A stretch of 17,012 nt of DNA from JALZBN01 sp035525375 (GTDB taxonomy: Bacteria; Actinomycetota; Acidimicrobiia; Acidimicrobiales; AC-14), in contig DATLEI010000064.1 in assembly GCA_035525375.1 (NCBI GenBank), positions 1-17,012 on the forward strand, in the 5' to 3' direction. Positions 7,519-14,763 of the stretch are shown here, in pieces (position 1 is the first letter of the stretch; each line of letters opens with the position of its first letter). Position numbers and translations under genes: made by a program. The notes under the pieces were generated by a model, which searched no databases, had not been told where the DNA came from, and saw nothing but the letters and a program-made list of their open reading frames with translations.

Positions 7519-7944
7519 TCAGCTGGTGGGCTTCTTCGGGGTGCGGGCCCGGGGCTTGGCCGTCCGAGGCCTGGCCGTCGCCTTCCCTTTGGGCTTCGCC
7601 TTGGTTGCCGTGGTAGTCCTCGAACCGCCAGTGGACCGCGGGGCGGACTTTGCACGGGACGTGGTGGATCGGCGGCGCGGCGCGGGCGGCTCCGGCGCGA
7701 GACCCGCAAGGGCCGGGCGCTCGCCGTCGAGGTCGTCGATGTTGTCCTGCGCGCCGGCTGTAGCGGCGGCGGTCAGGCCGTCGGACGCAACTGCGGGATC
7801 GGCGACATCAGCCGAAAGTGCGTAGACGCTCCAGTCGATTGGCGGCGGCCCGTCGCTGGAGGAAATCAGGGCGTCGATCTCGCTTGCAGCCTGCTGTTCA
7901 ATCTCCTCACGGGACACCTTTCCTTTTCCGAAAACGAGTTTCAT
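7519..7944 (-). CDS. Small protein with histone H1-like Lys/Pro/Ala/Arg tail, unknown function
   Basis: 141 residues from ATG at 7944, which has GAGAGGG about eight bases upstream. The N-terminal part (MKLVFGKGKVSREEIEQQAASEI...) is a short mixed-charge region, followed by a Ser/Asp/Pro linker with DWSVYALSADVA. From about residue 89 the chain becomes almost pure Arg/Lys/Ser/Thr/Pro/Ala with repeats such as AKPKGKA and RTAKPRART, ending KKPTS. Such tails occur on nucleoid-binding proteins (histone H1-like, HU and topoisomerase extensions), so nucleic-acid binding is plausible but inferred. The N-terminal domain is not one I recognise. An unusually AT-rich leader with a good sigma70-type promoter precedes it. 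Confidence 0.75.
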   Translation of the reverse strand: MKLVFGKGKVSREEIEQQAASEIDALISSSDGPPPIDWSVYALSADVADPAVASDGLTAAATAGAQDNIDDLDGERPALAGLAPEPPAPRRRSTTSRAKSAPRSTGGSRTTTATKAKPKGKATARPRTAKPRARTPKKPTS

Positions 7945-8045
7945 GAGCGTGTCCCTCTCAGTTGGAATGACAAAATATTGGCGACGGGATATAGAGAAAT
8001 AGGCGATGGAAACCTGCTGGTTGGCCGCCAACCTCGCCTGTGCTA

Positions 8046-8074
8046 ATTATCGCGTAAACCCGGCCACTTGTCAG
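8046..8074 (-). promoter_or_regulatory. Sigma70-type promoter for the basic-tail protein gene
   Basis: On the minus strand, CTGACA (8069-8074) is separated by exactly 17 bases from GATAAT (8046-8051): five of six consensus bases in each box. Transcription would start near 8039, giving a leader of about 95 bases to the ATG at 7944. The leader is AT-rich compared with the rest of the window and contains GTTGGCGGCCAAC, a small palindrome. The -35 box overlaps the stop codon of the upstream amine-oxidase-like gene, so the downstream gene need not depend on read-through. Confidence 0.55.
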
Positions 8075-9738
8075 GCAGGAGGTGGCTCGAGGGTTGCGAA
8101 CGGCGCCTCAGCCGCCGAGGAGTCTTTCCAGTTGAACGGCACCAGGTCGGGCCCCACCGGCGCCGGCGTGCCCGGACGGGCCGCGTGCGCCGCATACCAG
8201 AGCACGACATCGGCCGTGTGGGCTGACTCACCGGTGACGAACCAGTCGAGCTGCGCCGGCGCCTGCTCTGGATCGACTGACGGGCCCACCCCATCGTCGA
8301 CCTCGGAGTCGTCGTAGCGGACGACCCAGACGTCGCCGGCTCCCGTCGTGCCGGCGACGTCGTCGTTGGCGCCAGGCATCAGTGAGTAGCCCTGTGACGA
8401 CCTCGCGCTGCGTACCCGCCAGAAACGTCCGCGCTCAGTGTTCCGGGGACGCGCCACTTCGAAGCGCACCGTGTGCCAGCTCGAAGTGCCGTGAACAGGC
8501 TCGTCATTGTGCTCTTGGACGACGTTGACCATACCGACGATGTCGAAATCGAATCGCCAGTAAAGGTGATGCACGTGAGGACTGCAGGTGACGGGGTTGT
8601 GCACCGCCGAAATGGCCATCCGGGGCCGGATGGTGCCGTCGGCATGCAGCCGCCACTCGTTCACGTAGCGGTGCCATCCGGCCTTGACCTGGCTGACAAT
8701 GACGAGTTCCTCGCCCTCGAGCCGCAAAGCGACACCGCAGAACTGGCCCTGCTCCTCGTCCGCGTCGATGATCGTGCGGGGCGCTTCGGCGCACACCCGA
8801 AAACCAGCGATGGGGTCGTCGGGTTGGCCATCGGCAGCCGTCGCCTCGAACCCCGATTCTTCACGCAACCACACCCGCTCTAACGGCGCGCAGCCGGCAG
8901 CCGCCCTGTCCTCCTCGTCATATTCGACAGTTGCGATCGGGAGGTGGGCGCGGTGCAGCACGCTCTGACCCTTGTAATCCACGTTGCGAAGCTCGATTCC
9001 CGAGCCGTTTGTGCCCGACGATGCCCTCGGACGCACGACGACGAGGTCCCACAAAGCGCGTTCCTCGCCCTCACGACGGACCTGTACCCGAACCCGGGGC
9101 GCGCCTTCCACCGTCTCCTCAGCAGGCGGGGTTGGGTCGCGCCGAACCCCACACTCCTTGTCCGACGGTGCGGGCACGCCGGTGGGCTCGGGAACAGCCT
9201 TGCCGTCCCACGTCTTGACCCCCATGATCCGATGGCGCGGCCCGTCGCCTGCTTCCGATCGCAATCCGACAGTGATGACCCGCTCAACCGATCCATCGGG
9301 GTATCCGATGTTGGCCAGGGCCGGGCTCGGCCGGTACGCCTCGACGCCCTCGACAAAGATGACCTTGCCCCAGTCCATGTCGTTCTTCAGCGTCTCCACC
9401 GCCCAGTCGAATTCCTCATCGGTCGGAGGCTGCTGCTGGGCCGTCGGGGTGATCGAGAGTGCGCCGAGGTCTTCGGGATCGTCGTAGAAGGCACCCTCGG
9501 CGCGCACGGAGCGGCCGGTTGCCGTGTCATGCACGATGGTGCTGAATCGGGGCGGGTTGCCGTCGACTTTGTCGATGACGTCGAACCCGACCAGCCACAA
9601 GTCGTTGCCCTGAAATATCTGACGTAGCTGCTGGTCGGCGAGCAGCGCCTTCGACGCCTTGGCGACCGCCTCCTGATACGCCTTGTCGGCGGTGACCTCG
9701 AGGACCAGCGGCGCGAGCGGTTCAGGGGGTGGAGACAT
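8071..9738 (-). CDS. Copper amine oxidase-like protein lacking the TPQ-precursor tyrosine
   Basis: 555 residues, no signal peptide. The C-terminal 300 residues follow the copper amine oxidase catalytic domain. These include ELVIVSQVKAGWHRYVNEW with LHADGTI (344-370), SPHVHHLYWRFDFDI (386-400), GYSLMPG, AGDVWVVRYDDSE (467-479), and DVVLWYAAHAAR (510-521) near the end. HVH (388, 390) matches the copper-binding HxH, and His518 may be the third ligand. The site of the cofactor motif NYDY is occupied by WHRY (355-358): aligned without gaps to E. coli TynA as I remember it, the tyrosine that becomes topaquinone is His356. Oxidative deamination by the usual mechanism is therefore unlikely; it may be a copper-binding or structural relative. 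The N-terminal part (YQEAVAKASKALLADQQLRQIF) resembles the small amine-oxidase N-domains. Confidence 0.8.
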   Translation of the reverse strand: MSPPPEPLAPLVLEVTADKAYQEAVAKASKALLADQQLRQIFQGNDLWLVGFDVIDKVDGNPPRFSTIVHDTATGRSVRAEGAFYDDPEDLGALSITPTAQQQPPTDEEFDWAVETLKNDMDWGKVIFVEGVEAYRPSPALANIGYPDGSVERVITVGLRSEAGDGPRHRIMGVKTWDGKAVPEPTGVPAPSDKECGVRRDPTPPAEETVEGAPRVRVQVRREGEERALWDLVVVRPRASSGTNGSGIELRNVDYKGQSVLHRAHLPIATVEYDEEDRAAAGCAPLERVWLREESGFEATAADGQPDDPIAGFRVCAEAPRTIIDADEEQGQFCGVALRLEGEELVIVSQVKAGWHRYVNEWRLHADGTIRPRMAISAVHNPVTCSPHVHHLYWRFDFDIVGMVNVVQEHNDEPVHGTSSWHTVRFEVARPRNTERGRFWRVRSARSSQGYSLMPGANDDVAGTTGAGDVWVVRYDDSEVDDGVGPSVDPEQAPAQLDWFVTGESAHTADVVLWYAAHAARPGTPAPVGPDLVPFNWKDSSAAEAPFATLEPPPA

Positions 9739-9750
9739 CGGCGCGCCACC

Positions 9751-10626
9751 TTAGGCCGGGGTGGAACTATCCCCGGACCAGTGCATGATCGCTGCGGGCA
9801 TTGTGCCGATCGGGGGGCCGAACCTGTCGCCGCGCCGGATGAGCCACGACTCGAGCAGGTGTTTGAGTTCGGCGCGTGCTTCCTTGGTGTCGGGGACGAG
9901 AAGCTGTTCGGCGTAGTCGGCGGTGGCCTCCTCGACCGTTCTGAATCGGGCTCGGTAAGGCAGCTCGACAACCTCGACCTGAGGTTGGATACCGAGCTCC
10001 TCGAGCACCGCGACGGCGTCGACCCAGGTCGCGCCGGGCTTCCGCGGTGCGCCGTGGAAGTGACGCCAAAAGGGGTCGAAGATGGCGTCCGACCAATACG
10101 CGCCGGTGTAGAGGAAGGCGTGGCGCCGGGCAGCGCTGTCGAGCTTGCGGAGGAAGGTGGCCGCGTCGGGGACGAGTGGAAGGACGTGCGCCGAGAACGC
10201 CACATCTGCGGGCGCGACCTCGACGTCTTCCCAGCGGCCGAGGACGGCAGTGATGTTGGACGCACCGGCCTCTTTGGCCCGGCGGCGCAGGATCCTGATC
10301 ATGGCCTCGCTGGGATCGACCGCGGTCACCGCTTCGGCGCGCGGCGCGAGGGCGATGGAGAACCGGCCCGCGCCGGCGCCGACGTCTAGCACCGTCGTCT
10401 TGGCGCCGGTCACCTTTCGCAGCCTCCGCAGAAAGGGGTCGGTCTGCGCGGTCGTCACTCGATCCGAGAACCGGCGCGCCCGGGATTTGTTCCAGTAGTC
10501 GCCGCCGGTCGCCCCGGCTCCGGCGCGCAGGCGCTCGGCTTCGGCGAGGCGGTCCTTGACCAGGCGCGACCAGCGGGCCGCGGCGGTGCTCGTTCCCTTG
10601 GGGCCGGATCGGGCGGGTGGAACCAT
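9751..10626 (-). CDS. Class I SAM-dependent methyltransferase
   Basis: 291 residues. An N-terminal helical region is followed by motif I TTVLDVGAGAGRFSIAL (77-93) with glycines 83, 85 and 87 for SAM, the acidic ribose-binding strand VTAVDPSEAMI, then WEDVEVAPADVAFSAHVLPLVPD (motifs II/III). The C-terminal part carries the substrate cap with HFHGAPRKPG. The target molecule is not identifiable. The ATG at 10626 sits 32 bases from the divergent grdE start, with no clear Shine-Dalgarno, so its transcription may be tied to that of the grd operon. A functional link to grd is only suggested by position. Confidence 0.85.
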   Translation of the reverse strand: MVPPARSGPKGTSTAAARWSRLVKDRLAEAERLRAGAGATGGDYWNKSRARRFSDRVTTAQTDPFLRRLRKVTGAKTTVLDVGAGAGRFSIALAPRAEAVTAVDPSEAMIRILRRRAKEAGASNITAVLGRWEDVEVAPADVAFSAHVLPLVPDAATFLRKLDSAARRHAFLYTGAYWSDAIFDPFWRHFHGAPRKPGATWVDAVAVLEELGIQPQVEVVELPYRARFRTVEEATADYAEQLLVPDTKEARAELKHLLESWLIRRGDRFGPPIGTMPAAIMHWSGDSSTPA

Positions 10627-10638
10627 GGGTGGCCGGTC

Positions 10639-10648
10639 ACGCTACCGT
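10639..10648. promoter_or_regulatory. Overlapping divergent -10-like boxes between methyltransferase and grdE
   Basis: ACGCTACCGT contains TACCGT (10643-10648) facing grdE and TAGCGT on the minus strand (10639-10644) facing the methyltransferase; both fit TANNNT and share two bases. They lie 10 and 12 bases from the respective ATGs, compatible with very short or absent leaders. Both ATGs are embedded in CCATGG and lack Shine-Dalgarno sequences. Without recognisable -35 boxes this is tentative. Confidence 0.25.
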
Positions 10649-10658
10649 CGGTGCCACC

Positions 10659-11975
10659 ATGGATGGGTTGACCCGGATGCTGCATCGAGTCCGCACCGTC
10701 GCGCTCGGTGACGAGACCAAGTTCGACGATGGCAGGTTGACTGTCTCCGCCAGTGACGCTCGCCGGATCCTCGCCGACCCCGCCCTCGCCGACACCCGGG
10801 TGACGTGGGTGTCACCCGGTGACTCGGCGCGGATCGTGAAGGTGCTCGACTCGGTCGAGCCCCGCACCAAGGGTGCAGGCGGAGGAGGCATCTTCCCCGG
10901 CTTCGTCTCACCGCCCGGCGCGGCCGGCAAGGGTGAGACCCATGTACTCGCCGGCGCGGCCGTTGTCGCCGCTGGCTACCTGCCTCGGGCCCAAGAGGCA
11001 CTCATCGACATGTCGGGTCCGGCCGCGCCGCTGTCACCCCTGGCCCAGACCCACAACCTGGTAGTCGAGTTCGAGCCCGCCGACGGCGCTTCCTGGGAAG
11101 ACGTCGACGCGGCCGTGCGGCGCGGTGTGCTGGCCCTAGCGGCGCACCTCGCCGAGTCCGCCCTTGCCACCACCCCCGACGAGGTCAACAGGTTCCCGAC
11201 TCCGACGCCGGGCGAGAAGAACGGACTGCCGCGCGTCGCCGCCATCACCAACCTCCAGACCCAGGGCACGTTCAAGGACGTCTTCGTGAACGGCGCGAGC
11301 TTCGTTGGCGGCGCGCCCGCGGTGCTCGACGCCAATGAGGTCGACGACGGCGCGGTTGTGAGCGGCCAGTTCGGGCATCCTTCGCTGAAGAACCCGACGT
11401 ACGTCCACCAGAACCACCCTGTGGTCGCTGCCCTTCGGGCCCGTGACGGCCAGGACCTCCGCTTCGCCGGCCTGGTGATCGCGCCGGAACCCGTCGACCA
11501 GGCCAGTAAGGAACGGGTCGCGGCTGTCACCGCCGACCTCTGTGCTCGTGCCGGGTTCGACGCCGCCATCCTCACCAAGGAGGGAGGTGGCAACGCCGAC
11601 GCTGACGTCGCCCTCAAGATGGACGCTCTTGAGGAGGCCGGGATCATGACCGTTGGTCTCTTCGCGGAGATGTCGGGGCCCGACGGCACTGGTCCCCCCA
11701 TCGTGGTTGCCCCCACCAAGGCGACGGCCATGGTGAGCACCGGGAACTACGACGAACGTTTGTCATTGCCGGAGATGGACGTGGCCCTGGGCGGCGCCGA
11801 GCTTGGATTGCTCCAGGTGCCGGCGGCCTCAGCCATGGAGCTGCCAGTGGCCGTCGTCTACTGCGGCCTCAGTCCCCTCGGCTGGGGCCGTCTGACGTGC
11901 GCCAGCGGGCTGCACGAAGGCGCCCCCGACCGAACTGGGGTCAGTTCGTCGAGCGGCGGGAGGATCGCGCCGTGA
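10659..11975 (+). CDS. grdE: Glycine/sarcosine/betaine reductase component B, GrdE-like proprotein
   Basis: 438 residues from ATG at 10659 (the frame is open from 10617 but would overlap the divergent gene; ATG 10677 is another option). Family signature segments run in order, numbered from 10659. They are GDETKFDDGRLTV (17-29), SPGDSARIVKVLDSVEPR, GGGIFPGFVSPPG, THVLAGAAVV, IDMSGP, LPRVAAITNLQTQGTFKDVF (190-209), TYVHQNHPVV (247-256) and KEGGGNADADVALK (307-320). In known GrdE the proprotein cleaves before a cysteine in a SGNC-type motif and that cysteine becomes a pyruvoyl group that binds the substrate amine. Here the site reads SGQFGHPSLKNPTYVHQ, with no cysteine, so normal maturation looks impossible. 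The stop overlaps the grdB GTG (GTGA). Substrate could be glycine, sarcosine, betaine or something else. Confidence 0.88.
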   Translation: MDGLTRMLHRVRTVALGDETKFDDGRLTVSASDARRILADPALADTRVTWVSPGDSARIVKVLDSVEPRTKGAGGGGIFPGFVSPPGAAGKGETHVLAGAAVVAAGYLPRAQEALIDMSGPAAPLSPLAQTHNLVVEFEPADGASWEDVDAAVRRGVLALAAHLAESALATTPDEVNRFPTPTPGEKNGLPRVAAITNLQTQGTFKDVFVNGASFVGGAPAVLDANEVDDGAVVSGQFGHPSLKNPTYVHQNHPVVAALRARDGQDLRFAGLVIAPEPVDQASKERVAAVTADLCARAGFDAAILTKEGGGNADADVALKMDALEEAGIMTVGLFAEMSGPDGTGPPIVVAPTKATAMVSTGNYDERLSLPEMDVALGGAELGLLQVPAASAMELPVAVVYCGLSPLGWGRLTCASGLHEGAPDRTGVSSSSGGRIAP

Positions 11976-13267
11976 GTCGCATCGTTCACTACGTCAATCA
12001 GTTCTTCGCCGGTGTCGGGGGGGAGGACTCGGCATCAACGCCGGCGACGACGACCGAGGGGCCGATCGGGCCCGGCCGGAAGTTGCAGCAGCTGCTGGGC
12101 GATGAGCATCCAATCGTGGCCACCGTGTACTGCGGTGACGACCACGCGGTTTCCGGCGCGTCGGTCACGGAGGAAATTTTGGCACTGGTGCAAGCGGCGG
12201 ACCCCGACCTGCTCGTAGCCGGCCCGGCGTTCACCAGCGGACGGTACGGATTGGCCTGCGCCAGTCTGGCCAAAGCGGCGGTCGCCGCCGGCGTTCCCGT
12301 CGTCGCGGCCATGCATGACGACAACCCCGGGCTCGACGAGGCGGGCGGCGCGCCGGTCATCCGCAGCGGTGAGGCGGCGCGCCGGATGGGGCCGTCACTC
12401 GACACGTTGGCCGCCGCCGTGAAGAAGATGCTGGCCGGCGAGGAACTGACCCCGGGCGACGGCCGTATCGGTGCCATCCCTCGTACCTCGAGGATGGCCC
12501 ACCGCGATGCGGCCACGCGCGCTGTTGACCTGCTGCTCGCCCGCATCGATGGTGACACCGAGGCCACCGAGGTTCCCCTCCCCACGTTTGACCATGTGCA
12601 CCCGGCCGACCCGATCGACGATCCGTCGCAGGTGACGATCGCCCTCTTGACCGAAGGGGCGCTGGTGCCTGATGCCAACCCGGGCCGGCTGGAGTCGGCG
12701 CGCGCCACCAAGTGGCTGCGCTACCCCCTCGACGGCACCGACTCCCTGCTGCCGGGCGAGTACCGGTCGGTTCACGGTGGATTCTCGACTGTCTACGCCA
12801 ATGAGGATCCGCACCGCATCCTGCCGCTCGACGTGGCTCGTGAACTGGAACGCGAAGGCGCCATCGGGCACCTCTACGGCGAGTACCTGGTCACCGCCGG
12901 CAACGGCACGTCGGTGGGCAACGCTCGCCGCTTCGGCATCGAGTGGGCCGCGGACCTCCGCCACTCGGAGGTGCGCGCCGCCGTGCTCACCTCCACGTGA
13001 GGAACCGGTACGCGTTGCGGGGCAACGCTGGCAAAGGAACTGGAGCGGGCGGGTATCCCGACGGCGTTGCTCTGCAACCTGGTCTCGATCGCCGAGCGGG
13101 TCGGCGCGCCGCGCATCGTCCCCACCCGTGGCATCCCCTATCCGACGGGCGATCCGTCACTCGACGCGGAGGAAGAACGAGCATGGCGCCGCTCGCTCGT
13201 GGAGCGCGCGCTGGTGGCGGTTTCGACCCCGGTAAGGGAGCCGACAATCTTCGACTCCGGCGCGTGA
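11972..13267 (+). CDS. grdB: Glycine/sarcosine/betaine reductase component B selenoprotein GrdB (UGA-decoded Sec)
   Basis: 431 residues including selenocysteine, from GTG at 11972 with GGGAGGA seven bases upstream. The N-terminus RIVHYVNQFFAGVGGED, VATVYCGDD, LLVAGPAFTSGRYGLAC and TEGALVPDANP are GrdB family blocks. The in-frame TGA at 12998-13000 is codon 343. Sequence before it (AAVLTST) and after it (GTGTRCGATLAKELERAG, then VGAPRIVPTRGIPYPTGDP) matches the GrdB active site, where this codon is selenocysteine (consensus STUGTCTRCG). Reading continues to a real TGA at 13265-13267, giving the usual family length. Normally GrdB releases the carboxymethyl group from the Schiff-base-bound substrate to GrdA. 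The first of the two family cysteines after Sec is Gly here; the second is kept (Cys349). Confidence 0.95.
12998..13000 (+). other. Selenocysteine UGA codon in grdB
   Basis: In-frame TGA at codon 343 of grdB, flanked on both sides by conserved family sequence in the same frame and aligned with the known selenocysteine of GrdB. Decoding needs SelA, SelB, selC tRNA and SelD encoded elsewhere in the genome. Confidence 0.93.
13012..13028 (+). promoter_or_regulatory. SECIS-type hairpin in grdB
   Basis: GCGTTGC (13012-13018), loop GGG (13019-13021), GCAACGC (13022-13028): seven uninterrupted base pairs. The apical loop begins 19 bases after the UGA and starts with G. Both the distance and a guanosine in the first loop positions match the known bacterial SECIS rules for SelB binding. 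It lies inside the coding sequence, as in other bacteria. Confidence 0.75.
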
Positions 13268-13280
13268 GAAAGTTGCTCCT

Positions 13281-14759
13281 ATGAGCGAGCACGCCTCCTT
13301 TCCCCAGCCACCCAAACCTGCTTTTCCCGTTGTCCGTGCGGCCAGCCAGGTCATGGCCCACGCGCCGGGCCTGGCGCGCCATGGCTCCAAGCCGCGCCGG
13401 GAACTGGCCAACGACAACCACGTGGCCGCCAAGTTTCTCGGGTCGCTGCGCAGCTTCGACGAGGCCGTCGCCTACGGACCCAACCAGGCGTACCTCAACG
13501 GCATCCATCCGCGCCGCCTCCCGGTGACCAGCAAGGGGACGCGCTTCACCCCCAGCGGCGAGCTCATGCCGGAGATCGAGTTCCTCGGGCTGCTGGCGCT
13601 GGTCGACGACTTTGGCCTCCTGACGCTCGACGCCGACATCATCGGGCGCGCCGGAGCCGTGCTCGCCCAGCACCCCCTCGCCAAGCGATTCGACCTCGAC
13701 CATCTGGAGAAAGCCAAGGGTGACGCCAAGGCCGTGGCGGGCGAACCCCTCGCCCTGCCTATCTACCTCGGCGCGGACACTCTCGTCGGTGCAATCCGCG
13801 CCGGCCAAGACGACGACGAGTCGCTCTCCGCTCATGTACTGCTGGAGAACCTGGCTGGCAAGGCCACGGCGAGCCTGGCGCTCCTGCACCTCCTCGAGAA
13901 CAACGACATCGACCCCGAGTCCATCGACTACGTGATCGGCTGCGGCGAGGAAGCAATCGGCGACCGCTACCAGCGCGGCGGCGGCAACATGGCCAAGGCC
14001 GTGGCTCAGTTCGCCGGGCTGGCCAACGCGTCGGGCGCCGACCTCAAGAACTTCTGCGCCGCGCCGGTTCCTGCTCTGGTCGTTGCTTCGAGCCTCGTCG
14101 CCTCAGGCGTCTTCAAGCGCGTCGCGGTCGTCGCCCCCGGCTCGCTGCCGAAGCTGGGCATGAAGTTCCAGGGTCACCTGAAGAACGACCTCCCCGTGCT
14201 CGAGGACGTGCTCGGCGGCGCGGCCGCGCTCGTCGAGGTCGACGACCACATGTCGCCGGTGGTGCGGCTCGACAGCGTCGGTCGCCACACCGTCTCCGCC
14301 GGCGGTTCGGCCACACAGATCATGGAGGCGCTGACCATTGCTCCCCTCGACCGGCTGGGCCTGGCCATGACCGACGTCGACGACTACGCCACCGAGTTGC
14401 ACGACCCCGGTGTGACCGAGCCGCAAGGATCGGGCAACGTGCCCGATCGCAACTACAAGACCATTGCCGCGTTGGCCGTTCGCAAGGGCGCGATCGAGCG
14501 CGACCAGCTCAGCGCGTTCGTCCTCGAGCGGGGCATGCCCGGCTTCGCGCCGACCCAGGGCCACCTGGCGTCAGCGCTGTGTTACCTGCCGCACGCGTTG
14601 GACAGACTGACAACAGGCGACGCCAATCGCGTCATGCTCCTCGCCAAGGGAAGCCTGTTCCTCGGCCGCATGTGTGAGCTGTCCGACGGGATGAGCGTGC
14701 TACTGGAACGCAACCCGGCCCGAACGGCCGACAGCGCGAACCGGCGAGGAGGTGATTGA
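13281..14759 (+). CDS. grdC: Glycine/sarcosine/betaine reductase component C, beta subunit GrdC
   Basis: 492 residues, similar to known GrdC (about 510). Characteristic blocks: LRSFDEAVAYGPNQAYL (56-72), LSAHVLLENL (182-191), IDYVIGCGEEAIGDRYQRGG (215-234), KNFCAAPVPALVVAS (256-270), KLGMKFQGHL (291-300), GMPGFAPTQGH and KGSLFLGRM near the end. The fold is thiolase/beta-ketoacyl-ACP synthase III-like; Cys259 in FCAAP is the candidate acyl-accepting residue and Cys221 is nearby. With GrdD it normally takes the acetyl group from the GrdA selenoprotein and releases acetyl phosphate. Only 13 bases separate it from grdB and four from grdA, so it is co-transcribed. No grdD is visible here. Confidence 0.95.
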   Translation: MSEHASFPQPPKPAFPVVRAASQVMAHAPGLARHGSKPRRELANDNHVAAKFLGSLRSFDEAVAYGPNQAYLNGIHPRRLPVTSKGTRFTPSGELMPEIEFLGLLALVDDFGLLTLDADIIGRAGAVLAQHPLAKRFDLDHLEKAKGDAKAVAGEPLALPIYLGADTLVGAIRAGQDDDESLSAHVLLENLAGKATASLALLHLLENNDIDPESIDYVIGCGEEAIGDRYQRGGGNMAKAVAQFAGLANASGADLKNFCAAPVPALVVASSLVASGVFKRVAVVAPGSLPKLGMKFQGHLKNDLPVLEDVLGGAAALVEVDDHMSPVVRLDSVGRHTVSAGGSATQIMEALTIAPLDRLGLAMTDVDDYATELHDPGVTEPQGSGNVPDRNYKTIAALAVRKGAIERDQLSAFVLERGMPGFAPTQGHLASALCYLPHALDRLTTGDANRVMLLAKGSLFLGRMCELSDGMSVLLERNPARTADSANRRGGD

Positions 14760-14763
14760 ACAA

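Noticed and set aside
8944..9627. 227-residue plus-strand open frame
   Set aside because: Antisense to the amine-oxidase-like gene and without recognisable motifs.
10976..11740. 254-residue minus-strand open frame
   Set aside because: Ser/Ala/Arg/Thr-rich antisense shadow of grdE.
11998..12711. 237-residue minus-strand open frame
   Set aside because: Antisense shadow of grdB, low-complexity composition.
12998..13000. TGA as the true end of grdB, or grdB as a pseudogene
   Set aside because: Conserved GrdB sequence continues in the same frame to the normal family length, and the TGA lies at the known Sec position.
12987..13889. 300-residue minus-strand open frame across grdB/grdC
   Set aside because: Spans two well-supported genes antisense, with no family features.
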